Source: CALAED01 sp937891035 (GTDB lineage Bacteria; Actinomycetota; Actinomycetes; Streptosporangiales; Streptosporangiaceae). Taken from it: DNA of 8,002 bases. Under the pieces are notes generated by a model. It did not search any database, was not told the origin of the DNA, and saw only the letters and a program-made list of their open reading frames with translations. A program made the translations under genes and the position numbers. Location: NCBI GenBank assembly GCA_035642125.1, contig DASQSZ010000326.1, forward strand, positions 1-8,002, read 5' to 3'. Below, in pieces: positions 1 through 5,342 of this stretch. How positions within the stretch are numbered: position 1 is the first letter of the stretch; every line of letters begins with the position of its first letter.

Positions 1-342
1 CCGGCGGTGGCGCCCGCCGACCTCAACGACACCGAGCCGCTCGACCAGCCGGTCGAAGAGGAGTTCCGGGTGGGCACCATGGCGCTCGCCTGGGACCCCG
101 ACGACGAACGTGTGATCATCGAGGCGCAAGAGGTCACCGAGGACGACGAAGAAGCCGAGATCGGCGCCGACGAGCCGGTCATCACCGTGCTGCGGGTGCG
201 CATCACCGCCGGCCAGGCGCGCGCCTTCGCCGAGCGCGCGCTGCGGGTCGTGTCCGCGGGTCGGCCGCCGTGCCCGCTGTGCGGCCTGCCCCTGGACTCC
301 GGAGGGCACGTGTGTCCCCGTCAGAACGGACATCTCGCCTAA
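1..342 (+). CDS. DUF3090 family zinc-ribbon protein, C-terminal part (5' end outside window)
   Basis: The frame is open from the first base to TAA at 340-342, giving 113 visible residues. The family is usually about 190 residues, so roughly the N-terminal 40% is missing. The visible part has a beta-rich stretch (FRVGTMALAWD), an acidic insert (TEDDEEAEIGADE), then a helix (AGQARAFAERA). It ends in a probable zinc ribbon with CPLC at visible residues 91-94 and HVCPRQNGH at 103-111. Cys91, Cys94, Cys105 and a histidine could bind the metal. This C-terminal CxxC...HxC tail and the position directly before an SCO1664-type gene are typical of the actinobacterial DUF3090 (TIGR03847) family. No biochemical function is known to me; a zinc-binding role is inferred. 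An internal GTG at 7 is not the start, because the reading frame and family homology continue upstream. Confidence 0.9.
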   Translation, partial: PAVAPADLNDTEPLDQPVEEEFRVGTMALAWDPDDERVIIEAQEVTEDDEEAEIGADEPVITVLRVRITAGQARAFAERALRVVSAGRPPCPLCGLPLDSGGHVCPRQNGHLA

Positions 343-437
343 ATGCGGGGCCATCGTCCCAGCTCCGCCCGGTGGGCGGGCGGTCCGACCCGGCGGCCGG
401 ACTGGCTGAGCCTCCACGACCGCTGGACACTGGTGCC

Positions 438-1211
438 ATGACCCGACCCTCCCCGGACGCCTACGGCTTCGACTCCGCCGACGGCGCGGTCGACCCGGCC
501 GACGTCGGCGCCGCATTGCATCTGCTCAGGCACGGGCGGCTCTCGGTGGAGGGACGGCTGGTCGCGGCGTCCAACGCGACCATGTACTGCTCGGTCGAGC
601 TGGACGGGATCCGCGCCGGATGCGTCTACAAGCCGGTCTCCGGCGAACGGCCGCTGTGGGACTTTCCCGACGGCACCCTCGCCGACCGCGAGGTCGGCGC
701 GTACGCGATCTCCGAGGCGATGGGCTGGCGCATCGTGCCGCCGACCGTCCATCGCGACGGCCCGTACGGCCCCGGGATGGTCCAGCTGTGGATCGAGCCC
801 GACCCCGAGATCGACATCGTCGCGCTATCCCGGGCCGACCACCCGGCGATCCGCCGGATGGCGGTGTTCGACGCGGTCGTCAACAACGCCGACCGCAAGA
901 TCGGCCACCTGCTCCCGACCGGCGACGGGCACGTGTACGGCTGCGACCACGGGGTGTGCTTCTCCACCGACTACAAGCTGCGCACCGTGCTGTGGCAGTG
1001 GCGCGGCGAGCGGCTGCTCGACGACGCCCTGGAGGCGCTCCGCCGGCTGCGCGCCGCGATCGACCGCGAACCCCTGGGCCCCTACCTGGGCAGTTTGCTG
1101 ACCGCCGACGAGGTCGATGCGACCAGGCGGCGGATCGATCTCATGCTCAAGCACCGCATCCACCCCTACCCCTCTGACGAGTGGCCGGCCATCCCGTGGC
1201 CGCCGCTGTGA
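438..1211 (+). CDS. SCO1664 family (TIGR03843) PI3/PI4-kinase-like protein
   Basis: This 257-residue protein has the hallmarks of the actinobacterial SCO1664 family, which is distantly related to phosphatidylinositol 3/4-kinases. A candidate ATP-binding lysine is Lys65 in CVYKPVSGERPLWDFPDGTL (residues 62-81). The catalytic-loop-like segment DAVVNNADRKIGHLLP (145-160) places Asp152 as likely catalytic base, and CDHGVCF (169-175) supplies a DFG-like metal-binding Asp170. The C-terminal EWPAIPWPPL is characteristic of the family. The substrate, lipid or protein, is unknown. The ATG at 438 gives the length expected for the family. The frame stays open back to 270, but that extension overlaps DUF3090 and reads as low-complexity Arg/Pro/Ser. 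No strong Shine-Dalgarno sequence precedes 438, so the start is the least certain part. It lies 95 bases after the DUF3090 stop, probably in the same transcript as the genes around it. Confidence 0.9.
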   Translation: MTRPSPDAYGFDSADGAVDPADVGAALHLLRHGRLSVEGRLVAASNATMYCSVELDGIRAGCVYKPVSGERPLWDFPDGTLADREVGAYAISEAMGWRIVPPTVHRDGPYGPGMVQLWIEPDPEIDIVALSRADHPAIRRMAVFDAVVNNADRKIGHLLPTGDGHVYGCDHGVCFSTDYKLRTVLWQWRGERLLDDALEALRRLRAAIDREPLGPYLGSLLTADEVDATRRRIDLMLKHRIHPYPSDEWPAIPWPPL

Positions 1212-1243
1212 CCGAGGATGGTCAGGCGGGCACCCCGCCGCGC

Positions 1244-1257
1244 GCCGCGTACGCGGC
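1244..1257. promoter_or_regulatory. 14-bp perfect palindrome upstream of the NRDE gene
   Basis: GCCGCGTACGCGGC reads identically on both strands and lies in the 64-bp gap between the SCO1664-type gene and the NRDE gene, ending 18 bases before the NRDE start codon. A 6-bp stem with a 3-base loop (GGCGGG-CAC-CCCGCC, 1225-1239) precedes it. It could be an operator for a dimeric repressor or, in RNA, a hairpin affecting termination or initiation. In such GC-rich DNA the functional case is only suggestive. Confidence 0.3.
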
Positions 1258-1275
1258 CGATGCTGAAATGTCGGC

Positions 1276-2091
1276 ATGTGCACGGCGGTCCTCAGCTTCG
1301 CCCCCGCCTCCCCCGTCCCCGTGTTGCTCGCCGGGGTCCGCGACGAGTTCGTCGCGCGGACGTGGCGGCCGCCGGCTCGGCACTGGCCGGACCGGCCGGC
1401 CCTGATCGGCGGCCGGGACGCCCAGGCGGGCGGCACCTGGCTGGCCGTCGACCCCGATGCCCCGCGGGCGGCCACCGTGCTGAACGGCCGCGGCACGATG
1501 GCGCCCCAGCGGGCCCGCACCTCGCGCGGCGACCTGCCGCTGCGCGCCGCCGCCGACGGCGAGATCGGCGGGATCGACCTGACCACCTTCGACCCGTTCC
1601 ACCTGATCGCGGCCGAGCCGGCCGCCGTACGGCTGTGGAGCTGGGACGGCGCGGAGCTGACGGAGCGGTCGCTCGGTCCCGGCCTGCACCTGGTCGTCAA
1701 CAGCGGACTGTCGGGACCCGACCCCGGCGACGGCGAGCCGGGCAGCGCGGAGATGTCCGCGCGCGTGGCCTACTTCCGGCGTCGGTTCGCCGCCGCCGTC
1801 CGCCCCGAGCCCCGGGCGGGGCCGACCGGCGCGGCCTGGGGGCAGTGGCTGCGGCTGGCCGACGGCGACGGGCTTGACCGCACGGACCCGCGCGCCCTGG
1901 TGGTCCGCCGCGACTTCGGTGACGGGCGGATCTGGGGCACCACGTCGGTGAGTCTGGTGGCGCTGAGCGCAGCCGGCGCCCGCTTCGACTTTTCTCCAGA
2001 ACCAGGCGACCCCACGGCGTGGTACCGCCTTCTCGAACCCGCCGATGCCCCCGGTGGCGCGCCCGGCGTCGTGCCGCCGGCGCACAGATAG
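1276..2091 (+). CDS. NRDE family (TANGO2-like) protein
   Basis: The 271-residue product begins Met-Cys-Thr, the N-terminus expected for NRDE proteins, where Cys2 is invariant and is suspected to act as an N-terminal nucleophile. The family's naming motif appears as VRDEF at residues 21-25, followed by the RPPARHWPD segment. After this come the GGRDAQAGGTWLAVD block (about 45-59, the GGTWL signature) and a conserved LNGRG-type turn. HLVVNSGL (about 141-148) matches the mid-protein HxxSNG-like segment of the family. Eukaryotic TANGO2 has been linked to Golgi organisation and to heme or lipid handling; the bacterial role is not established. The start is fixed by the Met-Cys requirement, although I see no Shine-Dalgarno sequence before it. 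Instead a perfect 14-bp palindrome lies 18 bases upstream. The gene ends 9 bases before mshC, so the two are probably co-translated. Confidence 0.85.
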   Translation: MCTAVLSFAPASPVPVLLAGVRDEFVARTWRPPARHWPDRPALIGGRDAQAGGTWLAVDPDAPRAATVLNGRGTMAPQRARTSRGDLPLRAAADGEIGGIDLTTFDPFHLIAAEPAAVRLWSWDGAELTERSLGPGLHLVVNSGLSGPDPGDGEPGSAEMSARVAYFRRRFAAAVRPEPRAGPTGAAWGQWLRLADGDGLDRTDPRALVVRRDFGDGRIWGTTSVSLVALSAAGARFDFSPEPGDPTAWYRLLEPADAPGGAPGVVPPAHR

Positions 2092-2092
2092 G
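2086..2092 (+). promoter_or_regulatory. Ribosome binding site of mshC overlapping the NRDE stop codon
   Basis: AGATAGG at 2086-2092 contains the NRDE stop codon TAG (2089-2091) and ends 8 bases before the mshC ATG at 2101. A weak Shine-Dalgarno sequence formed by the end of the upstream gene suggests that ribosomes finishing the NRDE message help initiate mshC (translational coupling). It also supports the ATG at 2101 as the start. Confidence 0.5.
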
Positions 2093-2100
2093 CTGCTGCT

Positions 2101-3342
2101 ATGCGATCGTGGCCCGCTCCCACCGTGCCCAGACTGTCCGACCCGGGATTGGCCGCCACCACCCCGCGACTGCACGTCCACGACACCGCGGCGGGCGCGC
2201 CGCGGCCCACCCGGCCGGGGCCGATCGCGCGCATGTACGTCTGCGGGATCACCCCATACGACGCCACCCACCTGGGTCACGCGGCGACCTACCTCGCCTT
2301 CGATCTGGTCAACCGGGTCTGGCGGGACGCCGGCCACGAGGTGAGGTACGTCCAGAACGTCACCGACGTCGATGACCCGCTGCTCGAACGCGCGCTCCAG
2401 ACGGGGGAGGACTGGGACCGGCTGGCCGAGCGCGAGATCGCGCTGTTCCGCGAGGACATGGCCGAGCTGCGGGTGCTGCCGCCCGATGAGCTCGTCGGCG
2501 CGGTGGAGGCCATCCCGCTGATCGTCGAGCTGATCGAGGTGCTGCGCGCGCATGGCGCCGCCTACGACGTCGACGGCGATGTCTACTTTCCGATCAGCGC
2601 CGACCCGCGGTTCGGGCAGGTCAGCGGCCTGTCGCGCGACCAGATGCTGCCCTTGTTCGCCGAGCGGGGCGGCGACCCGGGCCGGCCGGGCAAAAAGGAT
2701 CCACTGGACGCGCTGCTCTGGTTGGCCGCCCGGCCCGGCGAGCCGGCGTGGGACTCGCCGTTCGGCCGGGGGCGGCCGGGCTGGCACATCGAGTGCGCGG
2801 CCATCTCGCTACGGCATCTCGGCATGGCCTTCGACATCGAGGGCGGCGGTTCCGACCTCGCCTTCCCCCACCACGAGATGGGCGCGTCGCACGCGCAGGT
2901 CGCCACCGGCGAGCAGCCGCACGCCAAGGCGTACGTACACGCGGGCATGGTCGGTCTGGACGGCGAGAAGATGTCGAAGTCGCGCGGCAATCTGGTGTTC
3001 GTCTCGCGGCTGCGGGAGGCGGGGGCCGACCCGATGGCGATCAGGCTCGCCCTGCTCGGCCACCACTACCGCACGGATTGGACGTGGACAGACGCCGACC
3101 TGGACCGTGCCGCGGACCGGCTGGCCCGCTGGCGGCCGGCGGTGCGGCTGGCGGCCGGGCCGGCGGCGGCGCCCCTGCTCGATGAGGTGCGGCGGCATCT
3201 CGCCGACGACCTGAACGCACCGGCGGCGCTCGTCGCCGTCGACCGGTGGGCCGAGCGCGCCCTGGCCGGCGACGCGGCGGACGAGACCGCGCCAGGTCAG
3301 GTTCGCGCCATCGTCGACGCCCTGCTCGGCGTGGCATTGTGA
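2101..3342 (+). CDS. mshC: L-cysteine:1D-myo-inositol 2-amino-2-deoxy-alpha-D-glucopyranoside ligase
   Basis: MshC catalyses the ATP-dependent joining of cysteine to GlcN-Ins through a cysteinyl-adenylate. This is the ligase step of mycothiol synthesis in the cytoplasm. The protein has 413 residues, the usual MshC size, and lacks the longer C-terminal region of cysteinyl-tRNA synthetase. It has the class I synthetase fold signatures: HLGH at 57-60 (HIGH motif) and KMSKS at 290-294. Zinc ligands are Cys48 (CGITPYD), Cys232 (GWHIEC) and His257 (FPHHEM). Where CysRS has the glutamate of HHENE, this protein has Gly261 (HHEMG), an MshC-like difference. The N-terminal extension (SWPAPTVPRL...LHVHDTA) is also typical of MshC. 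It is the last large gene of the + strand run, 9 bases after the NRDE gene. The identification is secure; only the exact start is inferred. Confidence 0.97.
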   Translation: MRSWPAPTVPRLSDPGLAATTPRLHVHDTAAGAPRPTRPGPIARMYVCGITPYDATHLGHAATYLAFDLVNRVWRDAGHEVRYVQNVTDVDDPLLERALQTGEDWDRLAEREIALFREDMAELRVLPPDELVGAVEAIPLIVELIEVLRAHGAAYDVDGDVYFPISADPRFGQVSGLSRDQMLPLFAERGGDPGRPGKKDPLDALLWLAARPGEPAWDSPFGRGRPGWHIECAAISLRHLGMAFDIEGGGSDLAFPHHEMGASHAQVATGEQPHAKAYVHAGMVGLDGEKMSKSRGNLVFVSRLREAGADPMAIRLALLGHHYRTDWTWTDADLDRAADRLARWRPAVRLAAGPAAAPLLDEVRRHLADDLNAPAALVAVDRWAERALAGDAADETAPGQVRAIVDALLGVAL

Positions 3343-3411
3343 GCCGGCGCCGGCCGGTGGCGGCGCGGGCGGCACCGTGGACGAGTGATGGTTAGCGCCG
3401 GGCCAGGGGGT

Positions 3412-3531
3412 ATGTCGCGTTCCATGAATCTTGGCGTTGAGCTGTTCGTCCTGATGTTGCCCGGAGTGCTGATCGCCGCGCTCATCTTCATCTGGATCAA
3501 GACGTCCACCGACGGCGACCGCAGGAGCTGA
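3412..3531 (+). CDS. Small single-span membrane protein (hypothetical)
   Basis: A short + strand frame after mshC encodes about 39 residues from ATG 3412. Alternative in-frame ATGs are 3388 (47 residues) and 3424 (35 residues). It consists of a hydrophobic helix of about 20 residues (LFVLMLPGVLIAALIFIW) followed by a charged tail (IKTSTDGDRRS), so one membrane span with a cytoplasmic C-terminus is predicted by the positive-inside rule. From the helix onward nearly every codon ends in G or C, as in the real genes nearby. The start is unclear: a G-rich AGGGGG (3405-3410) lies too close to ATG 3412 and 13 bases before ATG 3424. I do not recognise a family. The stop codon is the first TGA of an 11-bp tandem repeat. 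It could be the last cistron of the mshC run or have its own promoter in 3343-3400. Confidence 0.45.
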   Translation: MSRSMNLGVELFVLMLPGVLIAALIFIWIKTSTDGDRRS

Positions 3532-3564
3532 CCGAACGCTGACCGAAGGCTGATCGAAGGCTGA
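3528..3564. repeat. 11-bp imperfect tandem repeat with stops in all three + frames
   Basis: CTGACCGAACG, CTGACCGAAGG and CTGATCGAAGG follow head to tail, and a fourth unit starts CTGAGG. Because the period is 11, the TGA triplets at 3529, 3540 and 3551 fall in the three different forward frames. The array sits in the 48-bp gap between the convergent small ORF and PAC2 gene, and its first TGA is the stop of the small ORF. It probably arose by local duplication. Confidence 0.75.
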
Positions 3565-3579
3565 GGACGCGGCGGGCGG

Positions 3580-4437
3580 TTACTCGGGCGGGACGTCGCC
3601 GTCACGGCGCCGCAGGTAGCGCTCGAACTCCCGCGCGATGGCGTCGCCGCTGGCCTCCGGCAGCTCGGCCGCGTCCTTTTGCTCTTCGAGCGCACGGACG
3701 TAGTCGGCGACCTCGGTGTCCTGCTCGGCCAGCTCGTTGACGCCGTTCTCCCAGGCGCGGGCCTGCTCGGGCAGCTCGCCCAGCGGCACGGTCACATCGA
3801 GCACGTCCTCGACGCGGTGCAACAGCGCGAGCGTGGCCTTGGGCGAGGGCGGCTGGGCCACGTAGTGCGGGATCGAGGCCCACAGCGAGACCGTCGGCAG
3901 GCCGGCCTTGCCGCACGAGTCCTGCAGCACGCCGAGGATGCCGGTCGGCCCCTCGTACCTGGCCGGCTCCAAATGCAGCGCCCGGGTCAGCCCGTTGTCT
4001 GATGAGGCGCCGGTCACCGGAACCGGCCGGGTGTGCGGCGCGTCGGCCAGCAGCGCGCCGAGCAGCACCACCGTACGGACGTCCAGCTCGAGCATCAGCC
4101 CCACCAGCTCGCGGCAGAACGACCGCCAGCGCATGTTGGGCTCGATGCCGCGCACCAGCACCACGTCGCGGCCCGAGTCGGGCAGCCGGGCGACGGACAC
4201 GCGGGTCGTCGGCCAGATGATCTGCCGCGTCTCCCCGTCGGTCAGCTCGACCATGGGACGGGTGACCTGGAAGTCGTAGTAATCCTCGGGATCGAGCTCG
4301 GCGATCGGGGTGCCGTCCCAGGCGGCCTCGAGATGCTCGATGACCCCGCTGGCCGCCTCGCCGGCGTCGTTCCATCCCTCGAACGCGGCCACCACCACCG
4401 GGTCAACGAGTTCGGGCACGATCTCCAGCTCGATCAT
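3580..4437 (-). CDS. PAC2 family protein (proteasome assembly chaperone 2-like)
   Basis: The 285-residue product belongs to the PAC2 family, named after a eukaryotic proteasome assembly chaperone. Actinobacterial members are widespread, but their role is not established. Family features are the FEGWNDAGEAASG segment near the N-terminus (about 20-32) and the alternating beta strands (DVVLVRGIEPNMRW, 91-104). VVLLGALLADAPHTRPVPVTG (123-143) and GPTGILGVLQDSC (163-175) follow, then SLWASIPHYV (184-193), the conserved strand-loop of the family. The C-terminus (about 221-278) is a charged helical region that could form a coiled coil. It does not end in a proteasome-activator HbYX motif. I chose ATG at 4437, 5 bases after GGGAGG; the in-frame GTG at 4443 lies inside that Shine-Dalgarno sequence. 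The gene is convergent with mshC and downstream of usp on the same strand, but a 252-bp hairpin-rich gap argues for its own promoter. Confidence 0.93.
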   Translation of the reverse strand: MIELEIVPELVDPVVVAAFEGWNDAGEAASGVIEHLEAAWDGTPIAELDPEDYYDFQVTRPMVELTDGETRQIIWPTTRVSVARLPDSGRDVVLVRGIEPNMRWRSFCRELVGLMLELDVRTVVLLGALLADAPHTRPVPVTGASSDNGLTRALHLEPARYEGPTGILGVLQDSCGKAGLPTVSLWASIPHYVAQPPSPKATLALLHRVEDVLDVTVPLGELPEQARAWENGVNELAEQDTEVADYVRALEEQKDAAELPEASGDAIAREFERYLRRRDGDVPPE

Positions 4438-4442
4438 GCACA

Positions 4443-4448
4443 CCTCCC
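4443..4448 (-). promoter_or_regulatory. Ribosome binding site of the PAC2 gene
   Basis: On the minus strand GGGAGG occupies 4448-4443, followed by a 5-base spacer and ATG at 4437-4435. This is a near-ideal Shine-Dalgarno sequence. It decides against the alternative GTG start at 4443, which would overlap it. Confidence 0.8.
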
Positions 4449-4619
4449 GTCAATCGCCGCCCGCCGACGGCCCGCCAATGACCGCTGCCCGCTCTGCCAG
4501 CCTACGTCCTGCACAGCCCGTACCCATCGGCTCGACCTACAGACGTATCGGGCAAGACGCCGCGCCGCAACTTCGGCCGGCGCCCGCCGCGGCGAGGTAA
4601 AAGGGGCCGGATGGTTCGA

Positions 4620-4636
4620 GGGGGGCGGAGCCCCCC
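4620..4636 (-). terminator. Second candidate terminator hairpin behind usp
   Basis: GGGGGGC-GGA-GCCCCCC is a perfect 7-bp G/C stem with a 3-base loop, 53 bases beyond the usp stop. Being perfect, it would be stronger than the copy nearer the gene and could be the main stop for usp transcripts before the PAC2 gene. It has no U-tract directly after it on the minus strand; a TTTT occurs further on, at 4599-4602. Confidence 0.35.
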
Positions 4637-4664
4637 GCGGGTGGGGAGGAGCCGGGGGGTGCGT

Positions 4665-4681
4665 GGGGGGCGGAGCCTCCC
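4665..4681 (-). terminator. Candidate terminator hairpin behind usp
   Basis: A 7-bp stem with a 3-base loop begins 9 bases after the usp stop codon on the minus strand. One arm carries a C-to-T change relative to the upstream copy, giving a G-U pair in + strand RNA and an A-C mismatch in minus strand RNA. No U-run follows, as is common for actinobacterial terminators, so the call rests on stem strength and position only. Confidence 0.35.
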
Positions 4682-4689
4682 GCGGGTGC

Positions 4690-5148
4690 TCATTTGCCGT
4701 CCGTCGTGTGCACGATCAGCACGTCGCAGGGGGCGCGGTGGGAGAGGTTGGCCGGCACCGATCCCAAGATCCGGCCGGCCAGGCTGTTGAGGCCGCGGTT
4801 GCCGACGACCAGGAGGTCGGCCGGGCGGCGCCGCGCCAGCGTGGCCAGGACGTCTACGGCGTCGCCCTCGACGGCCACCTCGTCGATGTCGGCGGCCCCG
4901 GCGGCCAGGGCCCGTTCCCGCGCCGCGCGCAGCGCGTCGTCGGCGGGCGTCGAGCCTTCCACCTTGTAGGCCAGGTCGCCAAGCAGGTCAGCCGCGCTTT
5001 GCCGCTCCTTGGCCGGCATCGGATGGTAGGCGCAGGCCAGCACCAGCCTCGCCCCGGTGGCATGCGCCAGCCGGGCCGCGGCGTCGACGGCGCGGAATGA
5101 GGAGGACGAGCCGTCGGTGCCCACGACAATGGTTCGGTACGCGCTCAC
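4690..5148 (-). CDS. Universal stress protein, UspA family, ATP-binding type
   Basis: The 152-residue protein is a single Usp domain, a cytoplasmic Rossmann-like fold that normally dimerises. It opens with the first strand and loop YRTIVVGTDGSSSS (4-17), where Asp12 contacts the adenine nucleotide in ATP-binding members. The nucleotide signature G-2x-G-9x-G-S is intact: VGNRG at 115-119 and GS at 129-130. The last strand is CDVLIVHT (141-148). It therefore belongs to the ATP-binding class and not the UspA type that lacks the motif. The start is GTG at 5148, 5 bases after a strong AAGGAG on the minus strand (5159-5154). It is transcribed divergently from metH and appears monocistronic, with hairpin repeats directly behind it. 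Actinobacterial usp genes often respond to hypoxia, stasis or stress, but I do not see a clear DosR-type box here. Confidence 0.95.
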   Translation of the reverse strand: MSAYRTIVVGTDGSSSSFRAVDAAARLAHATGARLVLACAYHPMPAKERQSAADLLGDLAYKVEGSTPADDALRAARERALAAGAADIDEVAVEGDAVDVLATLARRRPADLLVVGNRGLNSLAGRILGSVPANLSHRAPCDVLIVHTTDGK

Positions 5149-5224
5149 TGCCGCTCCTTACCGCTGAGTAGTTGCACACTGAAACGCTAGCGTCCTGTGG
5201 TCCCATCCGTCTCCGTACGTGACC

Positions 5225-5240
5225 TGTTACTCCCGTGACA
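5225..5240. promoter_or_regulatory. CRP-like inverted repeat between usp and metH
   Basis: TGTTACTCCCGTGACA matches the CRP/GlxR-type consensus TGTGA-N6-TCACA at 8 of 10 defined positions. It lies 77 bases upstream of the usp start and 102 bases upstream of the metH start. A second GTGAC occurs at 5219-5223. This is a candidate operator only. Confidence 0.3.
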
Positions 5241-5330
5241 TCCCTCGCAAATCGCACGTTCTACTCTCCCAACCAGCCGACGTCCCGGCCAAGGCCCGCG
5301 CCAAGCGCTACAGCCTGCCCGCCCGCCGAT

Positions 5331-5337
5331 AAGGTGG
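5331..5337 (+). promoter_or_regulatory. Ribosome binding site of metH
   Basis: AAGGTGG lies 5 bases before the ATG at 5343 and partly matches the anti-Shine-Dalgarno sequence. It fixes the metH start, which leaves the normal short N-terminal lead (about 12 residues) before the homocysteine domain. Confidence 0.7.
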
Positions 5338-5342
5338 CTTTC

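Larger units (their letters stand above)
4620..4688. repeat. G/C-rich hairpin repeats in the usp-PAC2 spacer
   Basis: Two 24-bp direct copies (4620-4643 and 4665-4688) differ at a single base, and their starts are 45 bp apart. Each is built around GGGGGGC-GGA-GCC(C/T)CCC and ends in GCGGGTG. A third, decayed copy with the same GGAGCC core (4648) lies between them. The rest of the spacer (4438-4619) shows no gene I can support. Similar GGGGCGGAGCCCC-type elements are common between genes in streptomycete-like genomes, so this is probably a dispersed intergenic repeat or a terminator cluster. Confidence 0.75.
5149..5342. promoter_or_regulatory. Divergent usp/metH promoter region
   Basis: These 194 bp separate the usp and metH start codons and must hold both promoters. 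The region is less GC-rich than the genes. It contains the minus-strand Shine-Dalgarno AAGGAG of usp (5154-5159), a 10-bp palindrome ACGCTAGCGT (5184-5193), and a CRP-like inverted repeat (5225-5240). A minus-strand TAGCGT inside the palindrome could be a -10 element for usp, but no convincing -35 is visible for either gene. The leader in front of metH is too short and lacks the conserved B12-box sequence of a cobalamin riboswitch. Confidence 0.6.

Noticed and set aside
270..437. 56-residue N-terminal extension of the SCO1664-type protein
   Set aside because: It overlaps the DUF3090 gene, reads as Arg/Pro/Ser-rich filler, and would make the protein longer than its family.
1222..2787. Long minus-strand frame (521 residues) opposite NRDE and mshC
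   Set aside because: It is a high-GC shadow of two well-supported + strand genes. Its translation is low-complexity and matches no family I know.
3343..3354. 12-bp palindrome GCCGGCGCCGGC right after mshC
   Set aside because: It has no loop and such GGC/GCC runs are expected by chance at this GC content, so I do not call a terminator or operator.
4502..4693. Minus-strand 63-residue frame whose ATG overlaps the usp stop (ATGA), with a repeated LRPPRT segment
   Set aside because: The apparent 15-residue repeat is just the 45-bp spacing of the hairpin repeats read as codons. The product is low-complexity Arg/Pro with no family features.
4033..5100. Plus-strand frame (355 residues) across PAC2, spacer and usp
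   Set aside because: It spans two genuine minus-strand genes and the G-rich repeats; composition is Gly/Arg-rich without domains.
5200..5342. Possible cobalamin riboswitch before metH
   Set aside because: The leader is short and I cannot find a B12-box or the paired elements such a switch needs.
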